A program made the translations under genes and the position numbers. From assembly GCA_025617745.1 (NCBI GenBank), contig CM046856.1:38698092-38762091 (forward strand): a stretch of 64,000 bases of DNA, given 5' to 3'. The notes beneath the pieces were generated by a model, which was given only the letters and a program-made list of their open reading frames with translations, ran no database searches and had not been told where the DNA came from. This document shows, piece after piece, positions 1 to 11,999 of the stretch (position 1 is its first letter; each line of letters starts with the position of its first letter). Origin of the DNA: Heliocidaris erythrogramma (taxonomy: Eukaryota > Echinodermata > Echinoidea > Camarodonta > Echinometridae).

Positions 1-1089
1 AGACACCAAATAAAATTTCTAAAGAAATATGTGATTATCATCGCCTGCACGCCCCCCCCCCCCCCCCAAGGCCATATTACCTGATTACATCCTATCGATA
101 TATTTTTTAAAAGTTATATATTGTGTTTTCCTTCCGTATTTTAGTAATAAACAAAATTAGGTTGGATTTAGTTTGAGTGAGGAACAAAATGTCAGCACTA
201 TGATTTGATGACGATGAGAGTCGAAGGAGAAGAAGGAGGAGGAGGAGAAGAAGAAGAAGAAAAAGAAGAAGAAGAAGAAATGGAGAAGAAGAGGGAAATT
301 GAAAAGAGCAATGAAGACATGAAGTAAAGTGACAATATTAGCCCCAAAATTAAAAGCAGGAATGAAAACAAATCCAAGAATAGAGCGCTACGAGGTAATA
401 AGATGTTGATAAAAGCTGTCGGACCCCTACAACCCACCCTGCAAATAAAGCATGAGGTAGGTCACAAATGTACATCCAATGAAAAAGTAAAACATTTATT
501 TAAAAAAAGAGAGATAAAAAACCAAACCAGTTGCATAAACATTTAGATCAGTTAAAGCCTTGCCGGGGAAATCCTTTTCAGTGAAATACACTCATATTGA
601 GACATCTGGCTGTAACTCAACTCGAATAAAGCCTGACTGATTTCTAAAATGCTGTAGGCCTTCAGAATTGTAAACCATTTACCTATATAGTCAGTCTATA
701 TTCTCATCGCCAAACAGTGGTCTGTGCTATATTAATCTCACTGAATAATGAAATATCAGAAGATAGCAACTGCTAATCCATTATGTCGAGGGGCAGCAAA
801 ATTGCAAACGTTCAAATTCACAATTCAAATCATTAATTGAAATAAAATCCTAACATAGTAGGATTATGATCAAAAACAGAACGTAATCATGGTAATAGAA
901 GCATGGTGAATAACCCTCCCCCCAATTTCATTAAAACCCACTTTTCACATACCCTTAAGTATACGTTAACCCCACCCTCCCCCCCCCCCCCCCCTCCCCC
1001 ATGTGCCTACTCCCTCTACCGCCGTACCCCCAAAGGCACATAAAAGTTATGTGATGACCTTTTTTGTTTTTTTCATGGGGTGGGGGTGT
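1..1089. other. Gene-free stretch with purine tract and poly-C runs
   Basis: No gene is seen. It holds a 17-base C run at 51-67, a GAA/GGA-rich purine tract at about 225-295, and a second C-rich run at about 970-1000. The only open frames lie in the purine tract and are low-complexity. Confidence 0.6.
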
Positions 1090-2130
1090 AGAGCCCACAG
1101 ATGTTAAAATCTACCACAAATGTAAGAATAACCACAAAATGTAAAAAAATTGCACCCGCAAATGTCATAATAACCACAAATACCATAACATGTCAACCAC
1201 AAGTTAAGAAATAACCACAAAATGCAAAAGATTTCGCCCACGAATGTAAAGATCTATTTAACCACAAATGTAAAAACATTTCGCCTACAAATGTAAAATT
1301 TCCATTTTAACCACAATGTCAACCACAAACGTAGAAATAATGCACCTATGTAAAATAATTATGTCATATGAGATATATGCGTGTGTGGGTGCGCATGCGT
1401 GTGTATAAGATTTGCCTGACCATTAAAATCCCCGAATTATTGAAAGACCCTTGACCACAAATGTCAAAACTTGTCAACCGCAAATGTAAAAATTCATTAT
1501 AGTGCACTTCTGTTATCACCATCAGTTTAACCAATTTTTACAATTGCGGTTGACATGTTTTGACATTCATTTTGGTATTAAAGGGTCTCACAATATTTTT
1601 AGATTTTTATCACTAGATTGAAACCATAACGTGTATAGGTTTGAGGCTTGATCAGCTCCTCGACACCGCCCCTGTAAACTGATCATAAAAAGGGAAACCA
1701 CTATAGCAAACCATCAGTTTAACCAATTTTTACAATTGCGGTTGACATGCTTTGACATTCATTTTGGTATTAAAGGGTCTCACAATATTTTTAGGGATTT
1801 TAATGGTCAGGAAACCCTCAAACACAAGCAAAAATACACACGTACACACCCACACAAAATATATCTCATAAAATACTGATCGTACATATAGGTGCATCAT
1901 ACGGTTGACATGTTAATCCATTTTTGGTAAAAATTGAAAATTTTACAATTATAGGAGAAAGCTTTACATTTGTGGTTACACAGATTTTTACATTTGTTGG
2001 CGAATCTTTTTATATTTGTGATAATTTTTACACTTGTGGTTGACATGTTATGACATCTGTGGTTATTTTTACATTTTCTGGCGTATTTTTTGTTTCTTCA
2101 TTTTTGTTATTCTTACATTTGTGGGCTTTA
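1090..2130. mobile_element. Foldback element with repeated ACCACAAATGTAAA words
   Basis: The ends are inverted: about AGAGCCCACAGATGT at the left and its near complement, ACATTTGTGGGCTTTA, at the right. The left arm carries about ten variants of ACCACAAATGTAAA, and the right arm carries the complementary words (TTTACATTTGTGGTT). Between the arms an 84-bp segment occurs twice in direct orientation, at 1519-1602 and 1711-1794. There is no coding capacity, so it looks like a non-autonomous foldback element. The superfamily is not identified. Confidence 0.7.
1519..1794 (+). repeat. Direct duplication of 84 bp, 192-bp offset
   Basis: Copies at 1519-1602 and 1711-1794 both start CCATCAGTTTAACCAATTTT and end CACAATATTTTTAG. 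They are nearly identical, so the duplication is younger than the diverged words in the surrounding foldback arms. Confidence 0.85.
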
Positions 2131-3084
2131 CCGGGGGGGTGGGGCTTGGGCTTGGGATTGTGCCCCGGCCATAAAATCTTGGATTCGCCACTGGCCCCTT
2201 CCTCATTCTTACCAGCCTACACCTACTTCGTTTCTAATCGACAAATCCTCTTCACCTCATTAACTGTCTTATAATGGCTAATAAGATAATTATCTATCTA
2301 ATTTGCTTTAATGAAATTGTTTATACGTTTCTACCATTAGCTAATGAGGAGAGCGTCTTTATAATTATGCAGAAACCCGCTTTCTTTGGTGATCCGCTGG
2401 CATTATTAGCTGATGATTTACTGTATTGTCTATGGGGTTTTTTGTGTTCCCGGAACTAAAATTGAATTAATGAATAAATGGAATAAATTACCTTGAGTTC
2501 AATGTGTCTTAAGTGCCGTAGGTATAGTTTCTATCGCCGGGATTTTTATATTGTTCGTACAATAAAATAATTATCTTTATTTTTGAAAAATTTGCCAAAA
2601 GAATTAAGGAATATAACCAGTCGCAGAAGTTTTGCACGGGCATTACAACAATACTTAATTGGAGAATACCACCATGAAAATCAATTATAGAATGTTCATG
2701 AAGGTCATTATTCATTTTACTTATTTCAAGCTCACTTTGATATTCGTTATTATTGTTGTTATTATTGTTGTTTTTATAGTGTTATTACTATTTTTATTAT
2801 CTGTAAATAATGTATATGTGTTATTTAAAAAGGATATATGAGATCTACATTTCAATTAATTTGTTGACTATTGATTTATGTAATCAAATTTACGGGGCTA
2901 ACCTCGATTAGCATATGCTATTTGTTAGATCTCTTTACCAAGATGTTATTGTGATTTTTACCAAGATGTATGTATCATTGCGATTTTGGTAATAAACTCA
3001 TTCATTCATTCTTTCATGTTCAAAATTTATGAAGGAACCACACAGATGGAAGTTAATGAATTATAAAAAAAAATTATTATGATT
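2131..3084. other. AT-rich intergenic stretch
   Basis: No gene seen. A short G run (2133-2139) is followed by the recurrent motif TTCGCCACTGG at about 2183, which is also found beside G/C runs elsewhere in the window. The rest is AT-rich with TTATTGTTG-type simple sequence near 2745-2775. Confidence 0.5.
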
Positions 3085-3571
3085 TAGAGATAACATTTAG
3101 CAAATTCATAGTGACGAAGCTTTTCGACCTGCACTCATCGGGTCACAACGCAGGAATGAGAGAATACAAGAAAATACAAAAGTCAAGGAAGGGTGTGCAT
3201 ACACTATCAACACGATGACAAAGAAAGCGGACAAAATATACAACTCCTCATTGTACCCTCCACAATTGTTCTGGTAACAAAAGAACATCCCTTCATTGCT
3301 ATTGTATAAAAATAAGTAGAACAGGTGAATATGCATGTGACACCTGTTCTACATACTTTTACATAATACCAGTGGAGGAATGTTCTAATGTCTACCAGAA
3401 CAAGTGTGGGAGGTACAATGGGGAGCTGTATATTTTGTCCGCTTCTTTGTTCGCCATGTTCATAGTGATAGCGACCCGGGTATGATCCGGGCACGCTAGA
3501 ATAATCGAAGCGCTTGTACAAACTCCTTTTGTCGGCACAATAGCGGATCTCTCGACTGAATGAACAACGCT
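3085..3571 (-). mobile_element. Penelope-like element, 3' end only (5'-truncated)
   Basis: The reverse complement matches the 3' end of the + strand Penelope copy at 7.8-8.7 kb. It carries the last ~30 codons of the GIY-YIG domain (LEALFIQSRDPLLCR-like, ending QALRLF stop at about 3483) and the common 3' tail containing GACCCGATGAGTGCAGGTCG. Homology to the other copy stops abruptly at about 3571, just after AACGCTTCTAAG, which is the 5' truncation expected of a target-primed retroelement. The tail is interrupted by a nested foldback at 3202-3467. Confidence 0.8.
3202..3467. mobile_element. Nested 266-bp foldback MITE in the Penelope tail
   Basis: The inverted ends are CACTATCAACACGATGACAAAG and, in complement, CACTATGAACATGGCGAACA. 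The arms then pair for about 70 bp more (GCGGACAAAATATACAACTC and its partner). It is flanked by ATA on both sides (3199-3201 and 3468-3470), and the + strand Penelope copy has the uninterrupted empty site with one TAT at 8595-8597. Element borders and a 3-bp target duplication are therefore directly visible. No protein is encoded. Confidence 0.88.
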
Positions 3572-3638
3572 TCTAAGTACACGCGATGGGATTCGTACAG
3601 TGCTCCATCGTATAAAACTAATTTGATTAATAGCTTAT

Positions 3639-4408
3639 GGCCCAGTCACAAATCAGTTGCGATGCGTCGGCGATGGGTAAAACCCGGGAAATTTTAACAA
3701 AATCTTGAGACAGATCTCACGATTTTGCACCCGTCGGAGGCGCTCTCCGGACGCCTGCGGCTTGTCGCAGATTTTTTAGGCATCGCCACACCCGTCGCGG
3801 TCCCCAACTTTGAACTTAAAATTTTAAGATTGCTCGCAAGATTTTTCACCCATTTAGGGCATCCCAGACATAATCTCCGATGACCTACGATGCCCTCCGA
3901 TTACTCGGAGGCGTCCTCCGAATAATCTGAGACTAGTCGCAAGATTCTGTGTGGGATTGGAAATTCAGGTTGAGATTCAATGTCTGCGAGTAGTCTCCGG
4001 CGCCCTCCGACTGAATCGGAGGCGCCCTGCGACGATTCGTACGCTTTCTGTGATCGTCTCCGACGAATCGTACGGTGGAATCGTAGTACCACGCTACAGT
4101 GTACAGGGAGAAATACAGATGACCGAGGTCAAGAAACCCTCCTTTTCCCCCACATATACCCAGGGGGAAAAAAATTTAAAAGAAAAGACGCTCGCAGATA
4201 TCGTCTCCGATCCCCTCCGATGCAATCGGAGGCTAATCCCACGATTTTTCGACAAAACCGGGTCAAAATCCTTGAAAAAATCTCATTCAATGTGACTGCT
4301 CCACTTTTATTAGGATTATTGCTAGGATTGTTTAAGGATTCTTTATTTTCTACGACGACCCCCGGCCAAAACTAATCCCCGACAGATCCCCGACATTGTG
4401 ACTGGGCC
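3639..4408. mobile_element. GGCCCAGTCACAA-ended DNA element, 770 bp
   Basis: The terminal inverted repeats are GGCCCAGTCACAA and TTGTGACTGGGCC, flanked by AT on each side (3637-3638 and 4409-4410). The interior is full of short inverted words (CTCCGA/TCGGAG, GCGACGATTCG) and has no transposase. AT duplications with GG..CC ends are known from ISL2EU/PIF-Harbinger-type elements; that class is an inference. Open frames at 3901-4375 are by-products of these words. Confidence 0.75.
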
Positions 4409-4499
4409 ATTAGCGTGTCGTGCCAAAGACTTTAAATAGTATCAAGACAGATTACTCTGACCTACTTCCGTAGTACATTTTGGAGGCATACTTTGCTGT

Positions 4500-5862
4500 G
4501 TTAAAAACAGACTCGGAAAAATACGTTCTCCATAGGTATAACACGTGAAAATATGTCTCACTTTTTCTTGATATTTCATATCTTACTCTATCTTTTTCAA
4601 GTCTGATTTTTGCACGAGAAAAAGGATGGATAGTTGAAAAAACATTACTTGAACCTTTTTTGTCAATAAATGCCGATATGAATCCCTTGGATCATGCCTG
4701 CTTTTTGACAGAGTCATCTGCCATAGGGTTAACACGTGAAAACATGGATTTTAAAAATGATTATAGTTCCTCTAGTATTACCTTGAATTTAGTGCAAATG
4801 TGGCTTACATGTAATTTGAGAATCTGAAAAGGCTTAATGAAGGCTCAAAAGGTGCAAGGGACCCCGCATAAATCCCCGGGAATATGCATGCTTTTGGCCT
4901 TCCATCTCCCATAGGTTAGCACGCAAAAAGGGGAATTTTTGAATGATTATAATTCCCGCAGAATTAAATCAAAATTTTGAAAAATGTGCCTTGAATAAAA
5001 TTTAAAGCTCTGAAAATGTATAATTAAGACTCAACTAGTTGAATAGACCCCGCATAAATCCCCGGGAATATGCATGCTTTTTACCCCCCAAAAGTCTCTC
5101 CTGCCATAGGTTTACACGCGAAAACAAGGAATTTTAGGATGATTATAATTCCCATAATTTTTATTTGAAAATATAAAAAACGTGATTTACATAAAATTTA
5201 AAGCTCTGAAAAGGTATAATTAAGGCTTGATGAGTTCAGTAAACCGCCCATAAATCCCCGGGAATATGCATGCTTTTGACCAAAAACGTCTCGCCTGCCA
5301 TAGGTTAACACGCAAAAACAAGGAATTTTAGGGTGATTATAATTCCCATAATTTTTCTTTGAAAATGTAAAAAATGTGATTTGCATGAAATTTGAAGCTC
5401 TAATAAGGTATAATGAAGGCTTGGTGAGTCCAGTAAACCCCCCATAAATCCCCGGGAATATGCATGCTTTTGGCCTTCCAGCTCCCATAGGCTAACACAT
5501 GAAAACGGGGGTTTTGAAATGATTTTAATTCCCCTAGTATTTATTTGAAATTATGAAAAATGTGATTTACATGAAATTTAAAGCCCTGAAAGGGTATAAT
5601 TGAGGATCGATGAGTCCAATAAACCCCCCATAAATCCCCGGGAATATGCATGCTTTTGGCTTCCAGCTCCCATTGGTTAACACATAAAAACAGGGGTTTT
5701 GAAATGATTTTAATTCCCCTAGTATTTATTTGAAATTAGGAAAAATGTGATTTATATGAAATTTAAAGCTATGGAAGGGTATAATTGAGGCTCGGTGAGT
5801 CCAATAAACCCCGCACAAATCCCGGGAATATGCATGCTTTCGACCAAAAAAAATAATTTGCC
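4500..5862 (+). repeat. Tandem repeat, ~186-196 bp unit, about 7 copies
   Basis: The anchor CATAAATCCCCGGGAATATG recurs at 4867, 5053, 5249, 5443 and 5629, with a diverged copy at 5814. Each is followed by ATGCATGCTTTT and then CCATAGGTTAACACG. One or two decayed units precede 4867 (CCATAGG near 4530 and 4722). Unit length is near the size of one nucleosome repeat. Copies are diverged, so the array is not recent. No coding function is seen. Confidence 0.9.
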
Positions 5863-7780
5863 ATACTACACGTGCCTTCAAATTTGTTATCGATGACCTA
5901 ATGTAAATGGGCGTGTACCGATCACGTGAGTGACGACATCCAATTAGATCGTGCACTAGCAGACGACCATGTAGCAGACGTCCGTCCGCCCGAAAGCAAA
6001 CCCAGCCTAGCCGGTTAGAAGAAAATCTAACTAAATTCCAGTTCCCTACTATATTTCTAATGTACCAGAGGCAAAATTCAATGTGTTAAATTCATAAATT
6101 CGTATAATCAATTTTCTATCACCGCATTACGCCTAGCCTAATGGCTGATGTTCATGCAAGCAGCATGGAATAGCCGAGCGGAATAGGTGCATGGACATGA
6201 TAGGTGTCTAGCACTATCTAGGCTTGGTCTACCCCTCTGCGATCCCGTTAAAGGTGGTGGCGTTGCCGTTGGCTTTGCCGATGATATGTCAGTTTGCCAA
6301 AACTTGGCTAATTCAGGTTTTTTTGCTTGCTGTTCGTTGTTTGGTTGTCCTTGGTACCGAGAGACCGACAATGTAGTGTGTGTGTGGGGGGGGGGGGGGG
6401 GGGGCTTCTGAACCCTGTTATGGAGATGAGTCTGACACTGACATTCTATGACAAGGGCGAATGCGGGAGGTAGTAGGGTGGGGGCACAAAATTGATGCAG
6501 GGCTGTCAAAGGAGGGGTGTAGGGTATCAGATATTATTACTCCAGTTTTTTTTATATTTTGTTCCAGTTGCTTTATTTTGTTTTTGTTCAGTGATTTTGT
6601 TTTTAATCATGTAAATCACTTGTAATTGTTGTGATTTTTGTTGATTTCCTATAAATAAAAACACAAATTAAAAAAATAAGAGATCATTATTTTTTCCTCA
6701 ATTCTATTGGAGTCATGTTTTACAGATCTGCATTGTAAGAGAGAAAAGAGAGTATGAGAAAAATGAGGGGGGGGGAGACAAAGAGAGATGGGGCAAAAGT
6801 AATGGGATATTCCTACAAAGACAAAATAGGACTGGTAATAAATAAATATATCATCATATATATCATCAGCTGCTATATTGTTGGTTACTTGTTAATTCAA
6901 TTCAAAACACGGAGGCCATCCCCCTTTTCGTACAATCGGTAAAGGCCCTATTGCGTTGGTGATGGCTTCGGAGCAAGCCCCTTTACTGTTTTCTTCGCCC
7001 GTCGTCTCATATTTTCTACAGCGGAATATTACAAATAACTTACCATAAGTTGGTTATATTGGTTGGTTATATTCTTTCTGTGCGGGGGGGGGGGGGGTAC
7101 ACATTTCCTTTCATATTATGTTATATTTTGTTTTGGCTGGCACATAGGGGCATGTACATTCCTGGATAATCTTGGATACGCCACTCTTAATGTAATCTTT
7201 ACATTTATATAAGGAATTGCTCGCACACAATCTCATTTAATTAAAGCCTTTTTCTGTCTTGAATTTAAAAAGAATAAGGCTAATAAAATTACATTGCAGG
7301 TCTATAATCCCTATAACTTCCATAAATCATATCAAATGAAATATTCTGATTTAATAGAAAAATAAAGATAGCACATTATTATTTTTAAATAACTTCTCTC
7401 GACATTCCCGTCAAATATCGCAGTGTTTGCTCATATAGAGCTTAATATCAGGGAACATGTTTGGACCCCCCCCCCTATCATCACATAAATATTAATAGAA
7501 ATTTCATAGCAAATAACTTTAACAAAAAAACAAACATCTAGTCCCGAGCCCCCCCCCCCCCCCCCCCCCCCTCCCAACTCTCTCCCTCTCAGTCTCCTCC
7601 CTGGTGCAGTTAGAGTTGATTCCTATCTGTTTTGGGACATAAGTTTGTATTTCAAGGACAATATCAAGATTATGCCCTTTAGTTAGGGCTTTACCAAACG
7701 GCAAAAGCGCTGTCCAGAAAAAGAAGGAAAGAAATAAAAACATCTTGATTAAGACTATAACCTTTCCCTCTGGGCCGATC
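5863..7780. other. Intergenic stretch without a recognised gene
   Basis: Contains G runs at about 6387-6403 and 7084-7097, a C run at 7551-7571 and the motif GGATACGCCACT at about 7173. Open frames here overlap the homopolymer runs and show no known domain. Nothing else could be supported. Confidence 0.5.
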
Positions 7781-8712
7781 GACATGTACCACAATATATA
7801 CGCGTGCTTTATTTCGGCACTGAGCACTCTTCGTATTTAAACTCTTTGGTCGCGCCTTGCAAATTTGTTCTCCGTGTAAGCTCAACCCTGAGCTTCTTCA
7901 CATCAAGCAAATCCTACGAGACAATGGCTATCCGGAGCTTGTCATTGATCGCGTTGTGCAGCGTACCATTGATTCGCGGACTCGCCCTGTGTATGGGCCC
8001 GGTCTACCTCAAATTACCTTAGCGAGGTAAAGTGTCTGATAAGTATGCGCGCGATATTAAGCATACAACGTCGCGCTGTTACTTTGCCGTGGCTAGGCGT
8101 GTCGTGTTCTCTACTAATAGAATGCTACCCGCAGTTCGCAAGGATGTACTGCCTTCCCCCCCCCCCCCCCCAAAAAAAAATGAGCAATGTCGTTTATCAG
8201 TATCATTGTCGGTGTGAAGCCGTCTACGTTGGCCGTACATCTCAGCGTCTAGCGGACCGCATTAAACAGCACGTACCCTCCGTGGTACGACAGACATCAG
8301 CTGGTAGCCGAGCACAGCCGAAGCGTAACTGCAAAACCGCTGCTAGCGTCGCTAATGTTCAATGCCGCAGTCACAGCGACTCTGCTATTGGTCAGCACTT
8401 GCTAAATAGTCCGGCTTGTTCCGAGGCGTATAACCCGGCTCAGTTCACTATTGTTGCACGAGCACGCAGCTTTCAACATCTTCGCTTCTTAGAAGCGTTG
8501 TTCATTCAGTCGAGAGATTCGCTATTGTGCCGACAAAAGGATTTTGTACAAGCGCTTCGATTATTCTAGCGTGCCCGGATCATACCCGGGTCGCTATACA
8601 CACCCTTCCTTGACTTTTGTATTTTCTTGTATTCTCTCATTCCTGCGTTGTGACCCGATGAGTGCAGGTCGAAAAGCTTCGTCACTATGAATTTGTTAAA
8701 TGTTATCTTTAA
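7781..8712 (+). pseudogene. Penelope-like retroelement, C-terminal GIY-YIG region, frameshifted
   Basis: Pieces of one protein lie in shifting frames. ILRDNGYPELVIDRV (from about 7900) is the linker typical of Penelope proteins, RVVFSTNRMLPAVRKDVLP lies at about 8098-8155, and then, after a C12-A9 homopolymer at about 8157-8180, comes VVYQYHCRCEAVYVGRTSQR with the Y-Y-G-R-K/H pattern of a GIY-YIG nuclease, ending QALRLF at 8567. No reverse transcriptase domain is present, so the copy is 5'-truncated and dead. In live elements the protein reverse-transcribes and inserts the element. Its 3' tail (8570-8712) matches the inverted copy at 3.1-3.6 kb but lacks the nested foldback. The homopolymer sits exactly where the frame breaks. 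Confidence 0.85.
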
Positions 8713-8826
8713 CTTTAAGTTTTGTAGTACCAATCGTCTGTTTGTATTATGATTTAGATATTGTCTCACAAAATTTGATTTTTGAAACATGTTTGTAAAC
8801 TTGGTGGCATTGTAAGGGAGAAAACA

Positions 8827-8861
<35 letters not shown>

Positions 8862-9531
8862 TTCTCTCTTTATCTCTGTCTCCCCTTTTATCCTCCTCTC
8901 CCTCTCCTTCAATCTCTCTTCCTCCTCTCTTTTTCTCCATCACTTATATTCCCACGCAAAAACAAAAAATAAAAACAAATAAATATAATAAGGCAGGGTA
9001 TTAATTTCTTCTGAGTTCACATCCTCTTCTTGAAATGTATACCTTTGTTATCAATTTCTTAATATGATAAGCTTCACTTATACCGCAACCCTAGATCCGA
9101 GCCGTGGATGAAAAGGTGTAAATCTTCAAAATACGGAACCAAAATCAATAGTCAGTCAGTCTATCTTCGATGTGCCGCCCACTCAATCGCATCCTTCTGT
9201 CAGTATGTTTTGGTGTTCTTGGATGTCGAATAGTTCCTGTAATGTTATAATTCCATGGTATATTACCTCACTCACAAGGACGAGACCGACAACAGGCCGA
9301 ACAGGATATATGCATATGTTTTTATATTTATGCATTTTAGTGACTTACATGCGTGAATAGAGAAAACAAGACAAAACTGAATAGAATTACAAAAGAAAAT
9401 ACAATGTATAAGACAACCCCCCCCCCCCCCGAAAAGCCTGGGTAATAATATCCAAAGTCCTTTGGAAGCGCATATGGAGACGTTATGATATGCGCTATGC
9501 AAGAAAGGATTATTATTATTATTATTATTAA

Positions 9532-9589
<58 letters not shown>

Positions 9590-10521
9590 AATATTATTAT
9601 TATCATTATTATTATTATTATGATGATTATTATTATTTTATTATTATTATTATTAAAACAAATAATCTAAAAAATGAAACGTGACATACCATACAATAGT
9701 AAGTGTGGTGGTGGCTTGAAAAAACGTTAAAGTCACTACTGACAAGTACAGTATACATGTATATGTCAAAAATACTAGTCACGTTATAAATCAAATTCCC
9801 ATTCTCTAAAATGAGAAGAGAGTTTTCCTCTTTTATTAGACAAAGAATACTCGGTTTCCTTCTGTGTTTTCAGGTATGACATGAAAGCATCAAAATTAGG
9901 CTTAACTTTTTAAAGATTTACATACATAAACATAATATCAGAGTGATAAGAAATAAGGCCGGAAAAATATAACATTCCCCGAATGACCAAAAATCCGTCG
10001 GTTTGGAGTCGGTTTGGCGATGTGACATATGTGGTATATGAATCAATTAATGTTTCTCACAGGGGTTCAGCATGCGTCATATACAATGTCATCAGTATTA
10101 ATCTGTTGCCTATAATATATAGGCCAAAGACGATAGCACGTGGATGGAGAGGAAATCTAATTTCTCATATCATTTGTTGCTCCTTAAAGAGAAGATTGAG
10201 TTCTGGTCAAAGTGAAAAATAATTTGTGCGCATTCTCATTCTTTCTTTGTTAGTTTAGAAGAATATCATAGTAGAAATGTCCCCTGATATTCAAAATATG
10301 ACAAGAAAAAGCTGAAGTGCTAGGCCCGGGCATTCATGCTACATGTGTGTGCAGTCCCACATAATTCTACCCATTGCTGTGTACAGTGCATGTGCTTTTT
10401 AGCGAGACTGTGTCAATTTCTTATCATTTTGATGCTTCCAAAACTTTAAAATTCTTATAGACATGATCAGCCTTTACCTACTACTTTGAGACAATTTCTG
10501 TCACATTGTAATCGCAGGACC
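8713..10521. other. Intergenic stretch with simple repeats
   Basis: Holds a CT-rich tract at 8828-8945, a C run at 9417-9430 and an ATT microsatellite at 9509-9655. No gene is recognised. Confidence 0.6.
9509..9655. repeat. (ATT)n microsatellite
   Basis: About 145 bases of nearly pure ATT/TTA with a few interruptions. Poly-isoleucine frames on both strands come from this repeat and are not genes. Confidence 0.95.
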
Positions 10522-10660
10522 AGGGGAGCGTTTCATGAAAGGAAGTTGTCGGATATTTTATCCGACAACTGTTATAAGCTACTGAAATCCTTGCATCTGA
10601 TTGGATGCGAGCAAATTTGTCGGATAAAATATCTGACAAGTCCTTTCATGAAACGCCCCC
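10522..10660 (-). mobile_element. Short foldback MITE, GTTTCATGAAA-ended family, copy 1
   Basis: The inverted ends are GGGGAGCGTTTCATGAAAGG and CCTTTCATGAAACGCCCCC, with an inner TTGTCGGATA pair. The loop holds a core, read here on the - strand, GCTCGCATCCAATCAGATGC then AAGGATTTCAGTAGC. The same core is in copies at 21503-21634 and 23186-23312. Confidence 0.8.
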
Positions 10661-11952
10661 GGAACTCATCCTTATCTTTAAAGGCTGGGGAGCTTGTATT
10701 TTCTGCCTCAAGCATGTCCAGTGTGTTCGATATTTTACATTTAATTCTAAAAATGGAGTCAAATGAAAATCATGATGTATAAGACTTGCTCGTATCATCT
10801 TACACGTTTATTTTGTTTGTTTGTTTTGTTTTGTGTCGGGGTTTGTCTCACATAGGTGCCTCGGGTAAGGCCATATAGCTAAAGAAAATAGTCATGTTGG
10901 TTAGGGTATAGGCCTACATTATATTCTAACAGTGTTTAAAAAAATGAGAAGATGAATTAGTCAATTAAGGAAGACAAAACATTACACAGAAAAAAAATCA
11001 TCACCCTGACAATTTGAGGGAAGACTAAGCTTAACTTTCTTATCATATTTGATAGAGAAAATTCAGTAAACGGCCCTTTAAAGAATGTTAACAATTTCTG
11101 TGACTCTCGTTTAAGCACTGGTGAAATTTAGTATTTTTAGTTTGTTTATGATTGAGACAAGTTTTTATTTTTATATGTTCTAAGAAAGGGTAATTATTGT
11201 GTAAGCAATTTAATGAATAACCTTCCAAATAAGTGATAAATGATGAATTTCTATAGACATTCGTTTTGATTTTATTACTGCAAATTTAATTTAGATATCA
11301 TTACATTGTAGACGTTAGAAATCAAGTGATTAGTTTATCTGACTATTTCAGTATTCAGTAATTGCACTTGTACCCTAACAGGGCCTGTTGTTTGGCTAAG
11401 TACCCCAATTCAATCAAACCACAAATAAAAAGATGCAAAAATTTGGTCGAAGTTTCGTTGTAAAAGAAATCTCCTTGCTGACCATAGAGATTACTGCCGT
11501 CATAAAGACATTTATTGTAAACAATACATCTATAAGATCTATTGGCAAATATTCTACCACAGGCAGTGCGGATTAGGTGACTGGTCAGTAGACGAAATCA
11601 CCTGTTATTCCTTAGGTTTTGAAATCCTGTGCAAAATCACTGCAGCTTTGAATGATTTAATTTCGACAGACAAAAAAAGGAACTTCAGCCACAGACATAC
11701 CTCGAGGATATATGTGGTAAACATGACTTGTATTGCGCTCCTTCCTTCCTTCCTTCCTCTCTCTCTCTCTCTCTCTCTTTCTCTATTTCTATATCACACT
11801 CTCTCCTTCTTTCACCTCTCTGTTTGTTTCTTTGATGTATCTCCCCCACGTCTCCTCCCTTATTCCCTGGTATTTGGAGCTCTTTCATGTCTTGGTGTCT
11901 TTATTTCCTTTCTTCCTACATTTCCCCGTCCTCCCTCTCTCTCTCTCTACCC

Positions 11953-11999
<47 letters not shown>

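Noticed and set aside
3901-4375. Open frames of 63-131 residues
   Set aside because: They fall wholly inside the GGCCCAG-ended element, in word repeats on both strands.
4500-5862. CRISPR-like array
   Set aside because: Units of ~190 bp repeat along their whole length with no short repeats separating unique spacers, and the genome is eukaryotic.
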